Shown here: in pieces, positions 8,486 to 17,350 of the stretch
Layout: every line of letters starts with the position of its first letter
How positions within the stretch are numbered: the first letter of the stretch is position 1
Assembly (NCBI GenBank): GCA_018693105.1
Contig: JABHLN010000011.1
Span: 1-53,156, forward strand
From: Desulfobacterales bacterium
GTDB lineage: Bacteria; Desulfobacterota; Desulfobacteria; Desulfobacterales; SURF-7
Length of the DNA: 53,156 bases
Direction: 5' to 3'
Position numbers and translations under genes: made by a program
Notes under the pieces: model-generated
The model's database searches: none
The model's input: only the letters and a program-made list of their open reading frames with translations
Told to the model about the DNA's origin: nothing

Positions 8486-9072
8486 TGTGTTGCTTTATCC
8501 CCCCAAATGTCTCTTAACCGGCTATCACGACCGCAATTCCAGCGATAAGCTTTGTAGCGAAACGGGCTTTTTTTATAAAAGTCCTGATGGTAACTTTCAT
8601 TACCTTTAATTGGGTAAAAGGTTGATGCATTTAAAATCGGCGTTACAACTTTTTTGTCGGGAAATTTTTCTTCAACTTTCCTTTTAGATTGTTCAGCAAT
8701 TTTCTTTTCCATTTCATTTGCTACAAAAATAGCACTTAAATAACTTGGCCCTTTATCACAAAACTGACCTTTTGCATCAAATGGATCAATATTAACCCAG
8801 AAATAATCTAACAACTCTTTATAACTCACCTTGTCAGGATCATATGTTATTTCAACAGCTTCAAAATGACCTTCATGGTTGCCGTTATAGATCGGGTTTT
8901 TTAAAGTTCCACCTGTAAACCCGGGGATCACATCGGTTACACCCTCGAGTTTTTCAAAATCTGACTCCATGCACCAAAAGCACCCTCCGGCCAATACGGT
9001 TTTATCAGCTACCGCATTAGAAACACAGGACAGCGTGATTGTTAAGATTAAAAACAACAGTAAGTTTTTCAT
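8482..9072 (-). CDS. msrA: Exported peptide methionine sulfoxide reductase A
   Basis: MsrA reduces methionine-S-sulfoxide in proteins. The 196-residue product begins with a cleavable-looking signal peptide (MKNLLLFLILTITLSC, with Ala-rich residues to about 22), followed by the active-site GGCFWCMES with catalytic Cys31. The family blocks GFTGGTLKNPIYNGNHEGHFEAVE and Y-H-Q-D-F are present. Export implies repair of periplasmic proteins. The first half of the signal contains a cysteine, so a lipoprotein cannot be ruled out. With the selenoperoxiredoxin nearby this makes a small oxidative-stress cluster, though not one operon. Confidence 0.92.
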   Translation of the reverse strand: MKNLLLFLILTITLSCVSNAVADKTVLAGGCFWCMESDFEKLEGVTDVIPGFTGGTLKNPIYNGNHEGHFEAVEITYDPDKVSYKELLDYFWVNIDPFDAKGQFCDKGPSYLSAIFVANEMEKKIAEQSKRKVEEKFPDKKVVTPILNASTFYPIKGNESYHQDFYKKSPFRYKAYRWNCGRDSRLRDIWGDKATH

Positions 9073-9111
9073 AGCACCTCCTCCTTTTCTATTTTTTACT
9101 ATCTGCTGTTA

Positions 9112-9537
9112 CTACCTTATCCACCCTTTTCTTTCGGTAAGTTTTGAATACCAGATCAAAAAAACCGCCACCACTACAGGCATCAGAACAATCCCCAGGA
9201 TCTCACCTATTCCGAATTCGATACCGATGCCAAGGGTATTGATCATTGTCACAATCACGCCAAGTAGCGATGCGATAAACAAATAGCAGGCAGCCGATTT
9301 CTTCAGCAAAAGCAGAAAGCAGCCAAGGGAACCGCCAAAAACGGCTATGGCAAAACCGACCGTGGCCCAAATTGGTCGGCCTTCAATTATCATGCGCTCT
9401 GACTCCCGATATACATTGAGTGCATCCGGATTCATCTGAACAATGAAATTTATTGCACCCATTACATTCCAGACCAGTGCCACAGATCCGATTACCCAAA
9501 AACTCCAGTGAATACCACCAACGTTTTCATCGCTCAC
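9112..9537 (-). CDS. Four-helix membrane protein of unknown function
   Basis: The 141-residue product has four predicted membrane helices: HWSFWVIGSVALVWNVMGAINF, the segment after RPIWATVGFAIAVF, a YLFIASLLGVIVTMI helix and a final VLMPVVVAVFLIWY helix. A soluble loop of about 25 residues with acidic and methionine residues lies between helices one and two. Similar small proteins are often loosely labelled as sugar transporters without evidence. I assign no function. A good frame and its placement between msrA and a repeat support a real gene. Confidence 0.65.
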   Translation of the reverse strand: MSDENVGGIHWSFWVIGSVALVWNVMGAINFIVQMNPDALNVYRESERMIIEGRPIWATVGFAIAVFGGSLGCFLLLLKKSAACYLFIASLLGVIVTMINTLGIGIEFGIGEILGIVLMPVVVAVFLIWYSKLTERKGWIR

Positions 9538-9684
9538 AGCATCCCCCTTATTCTTTTTTATACATTTTCCAGGATAACAAACGCCACTTTTTTAATATTA
9601 CCATGATGGGATTGAATGATATAATATCATACCTTTCAGAATCATGCTTGTAATTTTCCTTTAAACTGAAATAATATTGGAACT

Positions 9685-9880
9685 GACGATGAGTCAACAT
9701 TGGGCTTTTTATGAAGCCATCAACTTTGATGGGCTCGTAAAAAGTCACCTTTGAATGGCAAAGTAAAAAGTTCAAGATCAAGGCGTCGCAAATTCCGAGG
9801 AATGAGGCGTACTTATCGTACGCCGCATTGACGAGGGATGTAGCGCAACGCAGATATTGGGCTTTTTACGAAGCCATCAA
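9685..9880. repeat. Palindromic element, type 2, with adjacent right-end remnant
   Basis: The full copy runs 9726-9880 and starts TTGATGGGCTCGTAAAAAGT and ends GGGCTTTTTACGAAGCCATCAA, nearly the same terminal repeat as the type-1 elements. Inside is a different palindrome centred on GGCGTACTTATCGTACGCC, flanked by GCGTCGCA and TGCGTTGCGC-like arms. Immediately to the left, 9685-9725 repeats only the right end (ATTGGGCTTTTTATGAAGCCATCAA), as if one copy had landed at the end of another. Confidence 0.85.
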
Positions 9881-9910
9881 CCTTAATTGATAAGATGAAA
9901 GGAATAACCA

Positions 9911-10699
9911 ATGCCATTTGCCGCAACCAAGGATAATATTCATCTATACTATGAAACGATCGGCGAGGGAGAACCGCTACTGCTGGTTATGGGACAGGGA
10001 AGCGATCATCGTGGCTGGGATGGTGTACGCGATGACTTTGCTTCAAAATTCCAGGTAATCGTTTACGATCACAGGGGTACGGGTCAAAGCGACATGCCTG
10101 AACATCCACCCTATTCCACTCAAAGCTTTGCACAGGATGCAGTAGCTATTCTTGATCATTTGGGCATCCAGCGCGCCCATGCATACGGGATCTCCATGGG
10201 CGGTCGAGTTTGCCAGTGGTTGGGACTCGACCATCCTGACCGGATTGGGTCGCTTGTGCTCGGCTGCACTACACCGGGTAATCTGCATGGAGTAAAGAGG
10301 CCGCCTGAAGTGGATGACGCTCTTTCCAGCGCCGATTTTGTCAGGATGATGGATACGTTAGTATCGTCTGAATGGCTGGCGTCCAATCCCGAATTCCTTG
10401 AGAATATGGCCGAAATGGCCAAAAATCCAATTCCGCAGTATGCACAACAGCTTCATTACCTCGCCAGTGAAGGTCATGAGGCGTGGGACCTGTTGCCCGC
10501 AATTACTGCCCCGACGCTGGTCATTCACGGCAGTGACGATCAGGTGAACATGACAGCAAACGCACAACTACTTGCTGATCAGATCCCGGGTGCCGAGTTA
10601 TATATTGTAGAGGGTGGTCGACACATATTCTTCGAAGAGTTTCGCGAAGAGTCCAGCCGGGTCGTGAACGATTTCCTGGCACGTCATCCCTTGAGCTGA
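9911..10699 (+). CDS. Alpha/beta-fold hydrolase
   Basis: The 262-residue protein is a single-domain alpha/beta hydrolase. The nucleophile is Ser95 in the GISMGGR elbow, the acid is Asp209 or Asp210 in HGSDDQV, and the base is His238 in GGRHIFFEE. The oxyanion region is VMGQGSDHRGWD and the DHRGTGQS block is typical of esterase/haloperoxidase-like members. The ester or amide substrate is unknown. An AAAGGAA site precedes the ATG. The gene looks somewhat richer in G+C than its neighbours and follows a repeat directly, so acquisition by transfer is possible but not shown. Confidence 0.85.
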   Translation: MPFAATKDNIHLYYETIGEGEPLLLVMGQGSDHRGWDGVRDDFASKFQVIVYDHRGTGQSDMPEHPPYSTQSFAQDAVAILDHLGIQRAHAYGISMGGRVCQWLGLDHPDRIGSLVLGCTTPGNLHGVKRPPEVDDALSSADFVRMMDTLVSSEWLASNPEFLENMAEMAKNPIPQYAQQLHYLASEGHEAWDLLPAITAPTLVIHGSDDQVNMTANAQLLADQIPGAELYIVEGGRHIFFEEFREESSRVVNDFLARHPLS

Positions 10700-10785
10700 T
10701 AAGATATCACATGTCATGAAGCGTTTAATTCCAGTTTGAGATGGTGTGTTCCGGTGGTTTTATTATAATTGGGAGCTGCGATCAG

Positions 10786-11751
10786 TTATATTTCAGAACT
10801 TAAGAAAGTGGCAATATCTTCAATGCAGTCATTTGCGTATTTCCAGACACCTACTTTATCTAAAAAAGCATGGTTTAGGCCATTATATCGAATGGCTTTT
10901 ACCTGGACACCCTCATCTGACAGTTTTTGAGCGAAGGTCTCTCCGTCGTTCATAAAAGGACAGAATTCTGCTGTTACAACCAAAGTCGGCGGCATTACTG
11001 TCATGTCATCGGCCAGGGCCGGGGAGCAATATGGATGAGATAGCTGCTTTTTGTTTTTGACATACAGCCTGGCAATCATATTAAAGTGAGCCATTTCGAA
11101 GTTTGGATCCTGGCATGATGCAAAGATATTTGTTACCGCATACAGGAGTATCTGTCCCACCAGTTTTGGCCCTTTCCTCTCTATCGTCATAAGACAGCAG
11201 GCAGCGGCTAAATTTCCACCGGCGCTGTCTCCCCCGACTAATATCTGATTGGGATCTCCCCCGATCAGGGCTGCATTATCAGCAGTCCAAAGAATGCTGG
11301 CATAAGCGTCTTCCAAGCCTATAGGGAATTTGTGTTCCGGAGCCAGACGATAACCAACGTTGATTACGACGCACTTTGCCCTGTCAGCGATTCCTCTGCA
11401 TATATTTTCTACTGCATCCATAGAACCGCCGATCCAGCCGCCACCGTGATAAAAGATGAGTATTGGCAGATTCTCACCTTCCGGGGAATAAACACGGATG
11501 GGGACGTCTCCATTTGGACCGGGGATATTATAAGCCCGACTGGTTAATGAAGACCGTGCGATGTCTTTATTAGGGTGCCCCATGGCTTCCCGTATTTTTT
11601 TTACCGGGATGAGGAATTGGGGGATAATTTTTAAGACTATGGGATTGAATGCTTTGCCGGCTTTTTCCATTTCCTCAATATCTTGTTTCACTTCAGGAAA
11701 CGGAACTCCACCTGTTTGTCCGTTGGGCCCATCTTTTATGATCAGTGGCAT
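10786..11751 (-). CDS. Hormone-sensitive-lipase-type esterase (Aes-like)
   Basis: The 321-residue protein carries the HSL-family oxyanion motif YHGGGWIGGS, the nucleophile elbow GGDSAGGNLAAA and a C-terminal GLNHAF histidine. The catalytic aspartate is expected in the VTAEFCPFMNDG region. Members hydrolyse short-chain acyl esters in the cytoplasm. A GGAGATCACAG site supports the start. It converges with the alpha/beta hydrolase gene before it; the two are different subfamilies and not a duplication. Confidence 0.88.
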   Translation of the reverse strand: MPLIIKDGPNGQTGGVPFPEVKQDIEEMEKAGKAFNPIVLKIIPQFLIPVKKIREAMGHPNKDIARSSLTSRAYNIPGPNGDVPIRVYSPEGENLPILIFYHGGGWIGGSMDAVENICRGIADRAKCVVINVGYRLAPEHKFPIGLEDAYASILWTADNAALIGGDPNQILVGGDSAGGNLAAACCLMTIERKGPKLVGQILLYAVTNIFASCQDPNFEMAHFNMIARLYVKNKKQLSHPYCSPALADDMTVMPPTLVVTAEFCPFMNDGETFAQKLSDEGVQVKAIRYNGLNHAFLDKVGVWKYANDCIEDIATFLSSEI

Positions 11752-11790
11752 CTGTGATCTCCATATGTTAATTATAGAGAAGTGGAATTT

Positions 11791-12294
11791 TTAATACCCG
11801 CTATCTCCTTTAATTGGAAACTTACCGGGTGCAAATCGTGTCCATTGAATTAATGATTTTACCGGAACGTAATACTCAATTTCTCCATAACTTACATACA
11901 AAATTTCACCGGAAGTCATGCCGCACAGGATTAAATACCAATCACCAAAACCCACACCTGTATACTTTTGACTAAAAGGGTTTTTGCAGGCGGGATCAAG
12001 AATGGGAATTGCAAAATTTCCATCAAGTGAGAATTGTTCCTTTGTGCCGCTTCCACCATTTAACGACCATTTGCATAGTCGCTTATCCCCTTGAAAAAGT
12101 CCGTTCTTGTCAAGGCGGATAGAGTTTTTATTATCAGTGACTATGGTATTAAGTAAAACAACAGGAACCAGTTTATTCAAGACCTTCTTTTTGTCCAAAT
12201 AGTAACATTCCTTTTTATCGTCTGCAGCAATAATAGTAGCAGTACAGATTATAAATAAAGTTGTTAAAATTGCTATTCGACGAATCGCTTTCAT
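11791..12294 (-). CDS. Secreted protein of unknown function
   Basis: The 167-residue product starts with a clear signal peptide (MKAIRRIAILTTLFIICTATIIAAD), with cleavage likely after Ala-Ala near residue 24. The mature part has cysteines in the contexts KKECYY, KRLCKW, DPACKN and ILCGMT, which could make two disulfides in the periplasm. I do not recognise the family. It lies 40 bases downstream of nothing obvious and upstream of the Aes-like esterase on the same strand, so the two may be co-transcribed. Confidence 0.6.
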   Translation of the reverse strand: MKAIRRIAILTTLFIICTATIIAADDKKECYYLDKKKVLNKLVPVVLLNTIVTDNKNSIRLDKNGLFQGDKRLCKWSLNGGSGTKEQFSLDGNFAIPILDPACKNPFSQKYTGVGFGDWYLILCGMTSGEILYVSYGEIEYYVPVKSLIQWTRFAPGKFPIKGDSGY

Positions 12295-12408
12295 AGATTT
12301 ATTGCCTAACCGAACAACCTTGGGCAGAGTTAATAAAAGGCCTGTTTTGGAGCCATTTAATGTTTTACCAAGATGTTAACGTGGCCCGCCCCAATTCCAG
12401 GTATTTTT

Positions 12409-12921
12409 CTACTTCTTCAACGCCGCCGCACCAGCCAGGGCAACCTCATTATCATTTTCTACGCTACTGCCGCTGACACCAATAGCGCCAATAATGTTTC
12501 CATTTTTGTCTTTTAAGGGCAGGCCACCAGGGAAAGTAATTAGTCCACCATTTGAGAACTCGATGTTATACAAAGACTTACCGGGCTGTGAAAGCTCACC
12601 TAATACCCCGGTGGGCAAGTTGAAAAGGCGTGCTGTTTTCGCCTTCTTTATTGCAATATCTATACTGCCCAATAAACCACCGTCCATGCGGACAAATGCC
12701 TTAAGGTTCGCCCCGACACCCACAACGGCAATGTTCATAAATGTTCCCTGCTTTTCAGCTTTTTCCCGAGCTGCTGAGATAACGGCTAAAGCCTGTTCTA
12801 TCGTGATATCATTATTTCCTCCGGCAATCGCTGAACCTGTAACCCCGAAAATGACCGAAAAGAACATTATGGACAATAGAAAAATTGTTTTAATTCGGTT
12901 TGTATTGTTTTTTATTGGCAT
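12409..12921 (-). CDS. Exported GlcG/HbpS-family protein
   Basis: The 170-residue product has a signal peptide ending near SAIAGG, followed by a complete GlcG/HbpS (DUF336) domain: [19 protein letters not shown], the [20 protein letters not shown] core and the [20 protein letters not shown] strand pair. Relatives include haem-binding HbpS and proteins adjacent to glycolate or propanediol enzymes. Most exported members have no assigned ligand. A GAGGAGAA site fixes the start. It could be a periplasmic redox or haem sensor, but nothing here proves that. Confidence 0.82.
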   Translation of the reverse strand: MPIKNNTNRIKTIFLLSIMFFSVIFGVTGSAIAGGNNDITIEQALAVISAAREKAEKQGTFMNIAVVGVGANLKAFVRMDGGLLGSIDIAIKKAKTARLFNLPTGVLGELSQPGKSLYNIEFSNGGLITFPGGLPLKDKNGNIIGAIGVSGSSVENDNEVALAGAAALKK

Positions 12922-12982
12922 CTGATTATTCTCCTCGTTTTTTCTTTAGTTTTAATACTGCCCCTCCCTGCAATCAATAATA

Positions 12983-13138
12983 TTGATGAACTCGTAAAAA
13001 GTATTAACGATGGCTAAGTAGAAATCTTCATATACAAGGCTTAGTGGTTGATCAGGAGTGAAGGCATACATGTAGTATGTCGAACTTCTGGTCAACCGCT
13101 AAAACGCAGTAGATGGAAACTTTTTACGACGCCATCAA
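12983..13138. repeat. Palindromic element, type 1, copy 3 (best-preserved)
   Basis: This 156-base copy shows the whole architecture. The ends are TTGATGAACTCGTAAAAAGT and ACTTTTTACGACGCCATCAA, which are inverted repeats of each other with few mismatches. Inside are GGCTAAGTAGAAATC, the arms GGTTGATCAG and CTGGTCAACC, and the loop core GAAGGCATACATGTAGTATG. No frame of protein-coding length lies inside it. Confidence 0.92.
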
Positions 13139-13195
13139 TTATCATATAGTAAAAGATGAAGACCCTTTGTGTTTATTCTATCCAGTCCTCTGTTT

Positions 13196-14215
13196 TTATT
13201 CTATCCAATCTATGGCCGCTTTGGCACGGGGTACCGGAGTATCATATTTTACTTTCGGATATCCTACACAGATACTGGTTACAATTTCATACGGATATTC
13301 AATCTTCAGTAATTTTTTTATTGCCGGTACAAAGGGCGCTGTACTGGCAATGAATCCGATGTAACAGGTTCCCAGGCCGAGACTGTGGGCAGTTAAAATA
13401 AGGTTATGAGCTGAAATGGCCGCATCTATATCAGGTTTGCTGATACCCCTTTTATCTTTTAATACATGGATGACTACCGGTGCATCAAAGGTAATGACCC
13501 CTTTTGTCATGCGTACTTTTTCCATGGCTGCGATGGGCCTCTGGTCCCAGTTATTTGGTGAAGTTACGCTTAATATTCCAATCAAAGCTTTCCGCCACCA
13601 ATTCTGGCCTGCATACAGCCATTTAATTCTTTCCAGGAGTTTAGCGCACTTCTGGTCCACCGTACGATTGACTTCTCTGTTGCTGACCACAATAAATTTA
13701 AAGGGCTGACCATTTCCGGCTGAAGGCGCAAATCTTGCCGCCTCAATAAGACGTTTGATGAGATCTTTTTCAAGCGGCTTGTCTTTAAACATACGGACAC
13801 TTCGTCTTCGGTAAATTACTTTCTCAGTTTCGGTTAGATCATTTTCTATTTCTTCAAAATTTTTATTTAGATCATTATTTCCGAAAGGACTGGGCAGAGA
13901 CATTTCACCCCATCTGTCTTCCGGTGTTTTGTAGCGCCCTTTAATAACCTTGTATTCTCCACGTAAGCGAATGCAGTTGGCCGGGCAAACAGCTTCACAG
14001 TTGTTACAACCGATACAGGCGAGTTCAATACCACTTAACCCGGTGGCAAATGGTTCATCTTTTTCCTCATTCCATTGAAGACAGGATGTCGGGCAGGTTT
14101 GAACACATGCCTTACAGTGAGTACATTGATCAGGTTCATATTCAAAACGGAAAAATTGAGTTGGAGGCATATGCGCAAATGAAAATTTTTCGAAAAATGA
14201 ATTCATCATATCCAT
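13196..14215 (-). CDS. Ferredoxin-nitroreductase fusion protein
   Basis: The 339-residue protein has an N-terminal ferredoxin domain with cysteines 31, 34, 37, 41 and 67, 70, 73, 77, then a nitroreductase FMN domain from about residue 130 (YRRRSVRMFKDKPLEKD, ARFAPSAGNGQPFKF). It closely resembles the 36767 gene in layout, including the IRLRGEYKV linker and the WWRKA segment, and is longer than the 5325 gene. An inserted stretch of about 50 residues follows the FMN phosphate-binding motif. The start could be the third or fourth codon, because the AAAGGAC site is very close to the first ATG. Confidence 0.88.
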   Translation of the reverse strand: MDMMNSFFEKFSFAHMPPTQFFRFEYEPDQCTHCKACVQTCPTSCLQWNEEKDEPFATGLSGIELACIGCNNCEAVCPANCIRLRGEYKVIKGRYKTPEDRWGEMSLPSPFGNNDLNKNFEEIENDLTETEKVIYRRRSVRMFKDKPLEKDLIKRLIEAARFAPSAGNGQPFKFIVVSNREVNRTVDQKCAKLLERIKWLYAGQNWWRKALIGILSVTSPNNWDQRPIAAMEKVRMTKGVITFDAPVVIHVLKDKRGISKPDIDAAISAHNLILTAHSLGLGTCYIGFIASTAPFVPAIKKLLKIEYPYEIVTSICVGYPKVKYDTPVPRAKAAIDWIE

Positions 14216-14368
14216 GTCCTTTATATTTTAAAAAATATTTAATGAAAATTATCTATTGTTTATTACAGGGACGGTAATTGTGTTATTTGCGCGTCGATCG
14301 AAAAATCTGCATACAAACGGTTTGTTTTGATCATTTTTTAAATAAGGATAAGAACTCGCTTTAATAGC
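14216..14368. other. Leader and short palindrome
   Basis: This is the untranslated leader of the 13196-14215 gene, about 150 bases. It contains a perfect ACAAAC-G-GTTTGT palindrome at 14313-14325, the size of a TetR-type operator half-site pair. No small frame with a ribosome-binding site was seen. Confidence 0.4.
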
Positions 14369-14410
14369 AAAAAACATATGAGACATGGGGTTGTATGTCA
14401 ATATCAATTT
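14369..14410 (-). promoter_or_regulatory. Promoter/operator module shared with 6298-6339
   Basis: TTGACA (14396-14401), a 17-base spacer and TATGTT (14373-14378) on the minus strand drive the ferredoxin-nitroreductase gene. The GACAT/ATGTC inverted repeat and spacing are identical to the copy at 6298-6339; only four of 42 positions differ. Confidence 0.7.
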
Positions 14411-14544
14411 TGTCACATGATGTTAAAGCTCAGATAATAACAGAACTAAAAAAGTGAAGTGTACTCTTGATCATTAATCAATATATTATTTGTTTTTCAA
14501 TGTTTCAGTTTTAACGACACTTTTTACTTTAATTCCATATCGTA

Positions 14545-15000
14545 TCACATGAAATTAAGATAATAACTCGCAACGGTTGTTTCATGCTGGAATGTCCAGC
14601 CCAGGATACCATTCCTAAAAAGATAGTAAATTATTTTCTTTTTACCTTTTCCGGAAGAATCATCCAGTGAAAACTCTACTTTTACTACAACTTCTTTTGA
14701 TGTGGAGAAATTAAAAATAGGATAACTTGCCTTTACAGAATGAATATTCACCTTGGTACTTGTGGCTGAATCCACAGCTTTGCTCAGCTTATCTTCATCA
14801 CCTGTATCATAAGCAGACTGAACCTTCTCCGAAACATGCGGAGCGTACTCCGATAGCAATTGCTTATTTATGTCTTTCATCAATTCCTTATCACGTTTCA
14901 TATCACTGAGCGGCATAATCCTTACAGCAACAATCCCTATTAAAACAACCACGGCGACAACAGCCTGCCATCCTTTCAGTTCAAACTTTACTTCCGACAT
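14545..15000 (-). CDS. Single-pass membrane-anchored protein, unknown
   Basis: The 151-residue product has one N-terminal membrane anchor (WQAVVAVVVLIGIVAVRIM, residues about 10-28) and a soluble remainder expected in the periplasm. Before the anchor it has KFELKGW, a start seen in other short anchored proteins. The C-terminal part looks beta-rich (KEVVVKVEFSLDD, KKKIIYYLFRNG). An ideal AAGGAGGTGAAAT site fixes the start. No family recognised. It directly follows the DUF3786 gene and may share its transcript. Confidence 0.6.
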   Translation of the reverse strand: MSEVKFELKGWQAVVAVVVLIGIVAVRIMPLSDMKRDKELMKDINKQLLSEYAPHVSEKVQSAYDTGDEDKLSKAVDSATSTKVNIHSVKASYPIFNFSTSKEVVVKVEFSLDDSSGKGKKKIIYYLFRNGILGWTFQHETTVASYYLNFM

Positions 15001-15036
15001 ATTTCACCTCCTTAATCTGCTTTTTTGAGATGGGTT

Positions 15037-15642
15037 CTATCTGTTAATAAGTTTTAAAATTGTTTTAGAGCAATACTCTCCTACATCTGCAAGACCATCT
15101 ACAGGTAGAAATAAACGAGCATTATTTGAGTATAAGCAGGTTACAGAAGCGGGAAAATCATCATCTGCCTCATAGAAAATATAGCACAGGGCAATTTTCG
15201 GCAAAGGGTATATGACAAAGGAAAAATCTCCGCCTGTACCATCAGGTGATTTTTCCCCCTTAAGTGTTTCAGTGATTATTGGGATAGACTCTTTGATTTT
15301 GTTCACATGGGGGATAAGAAGTTGTTCTGTATGTGTAGTAAAGGCTCCCACATAAGGCATACTGTCCGGGAACTCTTTAAACGCTTTTAACGGCTCAACA
15401 ACGCATAGATCAGGTCGGGCATTCAAGGTATAAAGAGATATTAAAATACCAAACACGGAAGAGTGTTCTTTATCACCAAGAGTAATCCCTTCCGGTTCTA
15501 TCAGACATTTTTCTCCAAATGCATCAAAAACAAATTTCTCTCCATCCTTTTCCCCCGGAAGGTTCTCTGCAAGTTCTTCCGGCAGATTATCGTATAGCTG
15601 TTTAAGATTATCCTGAACAATTAATGCATAATTGTCTGTCAT
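15037..15642 (-). CDS. DUF3786-type protein
   Basis: The 201-residue soluble protein matches the DUF3786 pattern as I know it: an FDAFGEKCLIEPEG segment, an ILISLYTLNARPD helix, then the ILYP-like LPKIALCYIFYEADDDFPASVTCLYS block and a FLPVDGLADVGEYCSKTI end. The domain is common in acetogens and sulfate reducers and also occurs fused to corrinoid-protein or iron-sulfur modules, which suggests a link to C1/redox metabolism. No catalytic mechanism is known. It sits between a membrane-anchored protein and a flavodoxin-ferredoxin fusion, all co-directional with short gaps. Confidence 0.7.
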   Translation of the reverse strand: MTDNYALIVQDNLKQLYDNLPEELAENLPGEKDGEKFVFDAFGEKCLIEPEGITLGDKEHSSVFGILISLYTLNARPDLCVVEPLKAFKEFPDSMPYVGAFTTHTEQLLIPHVNKIKESIPIITETLKGEKSPDGTGGDFSFVIYPLPKIALCYIFYEADDDFPASVTCLYSNNARLFLPVDGLADVGEYCSKTILKLINR

Positions 15643-15697
15643 TTATCATCCCCGGTATTATTTAAAAAAGCGGTATGGGGGCATTTTGAGATAGCTT

Positions 15698-16609
15698 CTA
15701 TTCTTTTTTGTTTTCTAACTTCCTTTTACGCTGCTTGTAGTAAGGATCATTAAAATTTATTGTTTCAGGATCCATAAGCCAACGGAATTCGCCCCGTGCT
15801 TCCGCATCTTTTAAGGCTTGTAAGTATCGGGCATAATTTTCCGGAGCAAGGCTTTCATACCCTGCCCAATCTGTCTCTATTGAACAAGTGGGACATACAT
15901 TTATGCAATGAAAACAACATATACAAGGATCCTGTATCTTTGGAGGATCAGACTCAATATCGATGCCGTTTACAGGGCAGGCATCCTGACAATCTCCGCA
16001 TTGCACACAGGTTTCCGAATTTATGGAAAGGGGAGGCATAACCTGTAATAGAAAATCATTTGTTATCATTTCTGCTTCCCCGGGAACCCATTCTTCCGGT
16101 ACCGGAGCAGGCTTTTCAATACAGCTTGTATCACCGTCGGAAACGGCCCGGCCGCATTGGGCGACCTTTTTCCCAAAAGCTTGTGCTTCCTGAAGATCCT
16201 GGTCGTCAGGATGGCCGGTAGTTAAAGTCGGGTGAGGATAAAACGGCAGGGTACCGTCAGCATAAGTATCATGATATCCGATAACCCTGATCCCTTTCTT
16301 TTCAAGACTTTCTTTCATGGTATAGAATATCACACCCATCACCGAGCCATGTGTGCAGAAAAGAAACCAGTTTTTGTCATTTAAATCGGGCAATTCTTCA
16401 ATAAAGCTGCGAACATTTTCAGGCTCCTTGTAATAAAATACAGGACAGCCGAGACCGACAAGGTCGTATTGATCCAGCTGCTTCATGTCCACACCGGCAA
16501 GGTCGGTAATTTCACAAAACTCAATCTCATCCTTTATACCATCACGGATGTATTCTGCTACTTTTCTTGTGTTACCTGTTTGAGAAAAACAAATAATCAA
16601 TGTTTTCAT
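15698..16609 (-). CDS. Flavodoxin-ferredoxin fusion protein (EFR1-like)
   Basis: Residues 1-170 are a flavodoxin-like FMN domain with the phosphate-binding loop FSQTGNTRKVAEYI and the GLGCPVFYYKEP strand. Near the C-terminus is a two-[4Fe-4S] domain: CVQCGDCQDACP and CICCFHCINVCP. Such proteins shuttle electrons, but no partner is known. I start at the ATG at 16609, because its GGGGGCAATT site fits and the paralogue at 31585-32493 starts with the same MKTLIICFSQTG; an ATG four codons upstream is possible. The two paralogues are nearly identical over most of their length. Confidence 0.88.
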   Translation of the reverse strand: MKTLIICFSQTGNTRKVAEYIRDGIKDEIEFCEITDLAGVDMKQLDQYDLVGLGCPVFYYKEPENVRSFIEELPDLNDKNWFLFCTHGSVMGVIFYTMKESLEKKGIRVIGYHDTYADGTLPFYPHPTLTTGHPDDQDLQEAQAFGKKVAQCGRAVSDGDTSCIEKPAPVPEEWVPGEAEMITNDFLLQVMPPLSINSETCVQCGDCQDACPVNGIDIESDPPKIQDPCICCFHCINVCPTCSIETDWAGYESLAPENYARYLQALKDAEARGEFRWLMDPETINFNDPYYKQRKRKLENKKE

Positions 16610-16653
16610 AATTGCCCCCAAAAACTATATCTTGATATATTTTATGATAGTTT

Positions 16654-17316
16654 CTACTTCTTTTTTTTGGGATATCCCACCGACTGCGATAGAACAATCC
16701 TCTGCTCCGGCCGCAGCTTCATAGCCTTTGCAAGGGCCGGTCTGTCAACCGACCCGCGCACAACAGTGGCTAATCCTTCAGAGGCACAGTAGAGATAAAC
16801 ATTCTGGCTGATAAAGCCGGTGTCGGCAGCAGAAATGAAAACCTTTGCTTCTTCTTCCGGAATCGGGATCTTTGAAAAATCAGCAACAAAGATGAGGTTA
16901 ACCGGTACCTTTTTAACAAACGACTGAGTCCCTGTCAGAGACCGGATATCATCTTTAAGAATCGGATTTAACGCATGTGTAATTGCATCATAAAGATAAA
17001 GGCCATCGGCGGTAGAGACATATATGTCGATCTCCTTCCAATTCTTGGCTGATGGTGCAGTACGCTTCCCCGTACCCTGACGATTTACTCCAAACGCCGC
17101 CCAGAGCAAATTTGAAAGCTCCTGATCAGGCAGCTTTTCAGAGCTGTATATGCGTGAAGTCTTTCTATCTTTTAACACCTGCATCAAAGGTCTACCTATG
17201 TCCATTTGCGGTTCCATAAGCTTAACCGGCTTGAGTTCCTCCCCGAATGTTAGAACAGGGCATATAATTAAAATAACCAATATCAAAAAAGCGGCTTTAA
17301 GCAATCTTATGTTCAT
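16654..17316 (-). CDS. Exported SagB-like nitroreductase
   Basis: The 220-residue product begins with a signal peptide or anchor (NIRLLKAAFLILVILIICP) and then a SagB/ThcOx-type nitroreductase fold: LKDRKTSRIYSSEKLPDQELSNLLWAAFGVNR, TAPSAKNW, and a C-terminal ASEGLATVVRG stretch. FMN enzymes of this branch oxidise azolines in peptide modification, but many stand-alone exported copies occur in anaerobes without peptide clusters, as here. I chose the ATG at 17316 because a GGAGGACCGTC site precedes it; a longer frame from 17364 would overlap the Fic gene. Confidence 0.8.
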   Translation of the reverse strand: MNIRLLKAAFLILVILIICPVLTFGEELKPVKLMEPQMDIGRPLMQVLKDRKTSRIYSSEKLPDQELSNLLWAAFGVNRQGTGKRTAPSAKNWKEIDIYVSTADGLYLYDAITHALNPILKDDIRSLTGTQSFVKKVPVNLIFVADFSKIPIPEEEAKVFISAADTGFISQNVYLYCASEGLATVVRGSVDRPALAKAMKLRPEQRIVLSQSVGYPKKKK

Positions 17317-17350
17317 GACGGTCCTCCATAGAGTTATGTCTATTACCATT

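Noticed and set aside
9548-9781. Minus-strand frame of 77 residues
   Set aside because: It spans two repeat remnants and has no ribosome-binding site or recognisable composition.
14313-14325. ACAAAC/GTTTGT palindrome as a confirmed operator
   Set aside because: A single short palindrome with no second copy near a related gene; it is mentioned as a possibility only.
16654-17316. Peptide-modification (azole) operon around the SagB-like protein
   Set aside because: No cyclodehydratase, YcaO protein or precursor peptide gene is nearby, and the protein has an export signal.
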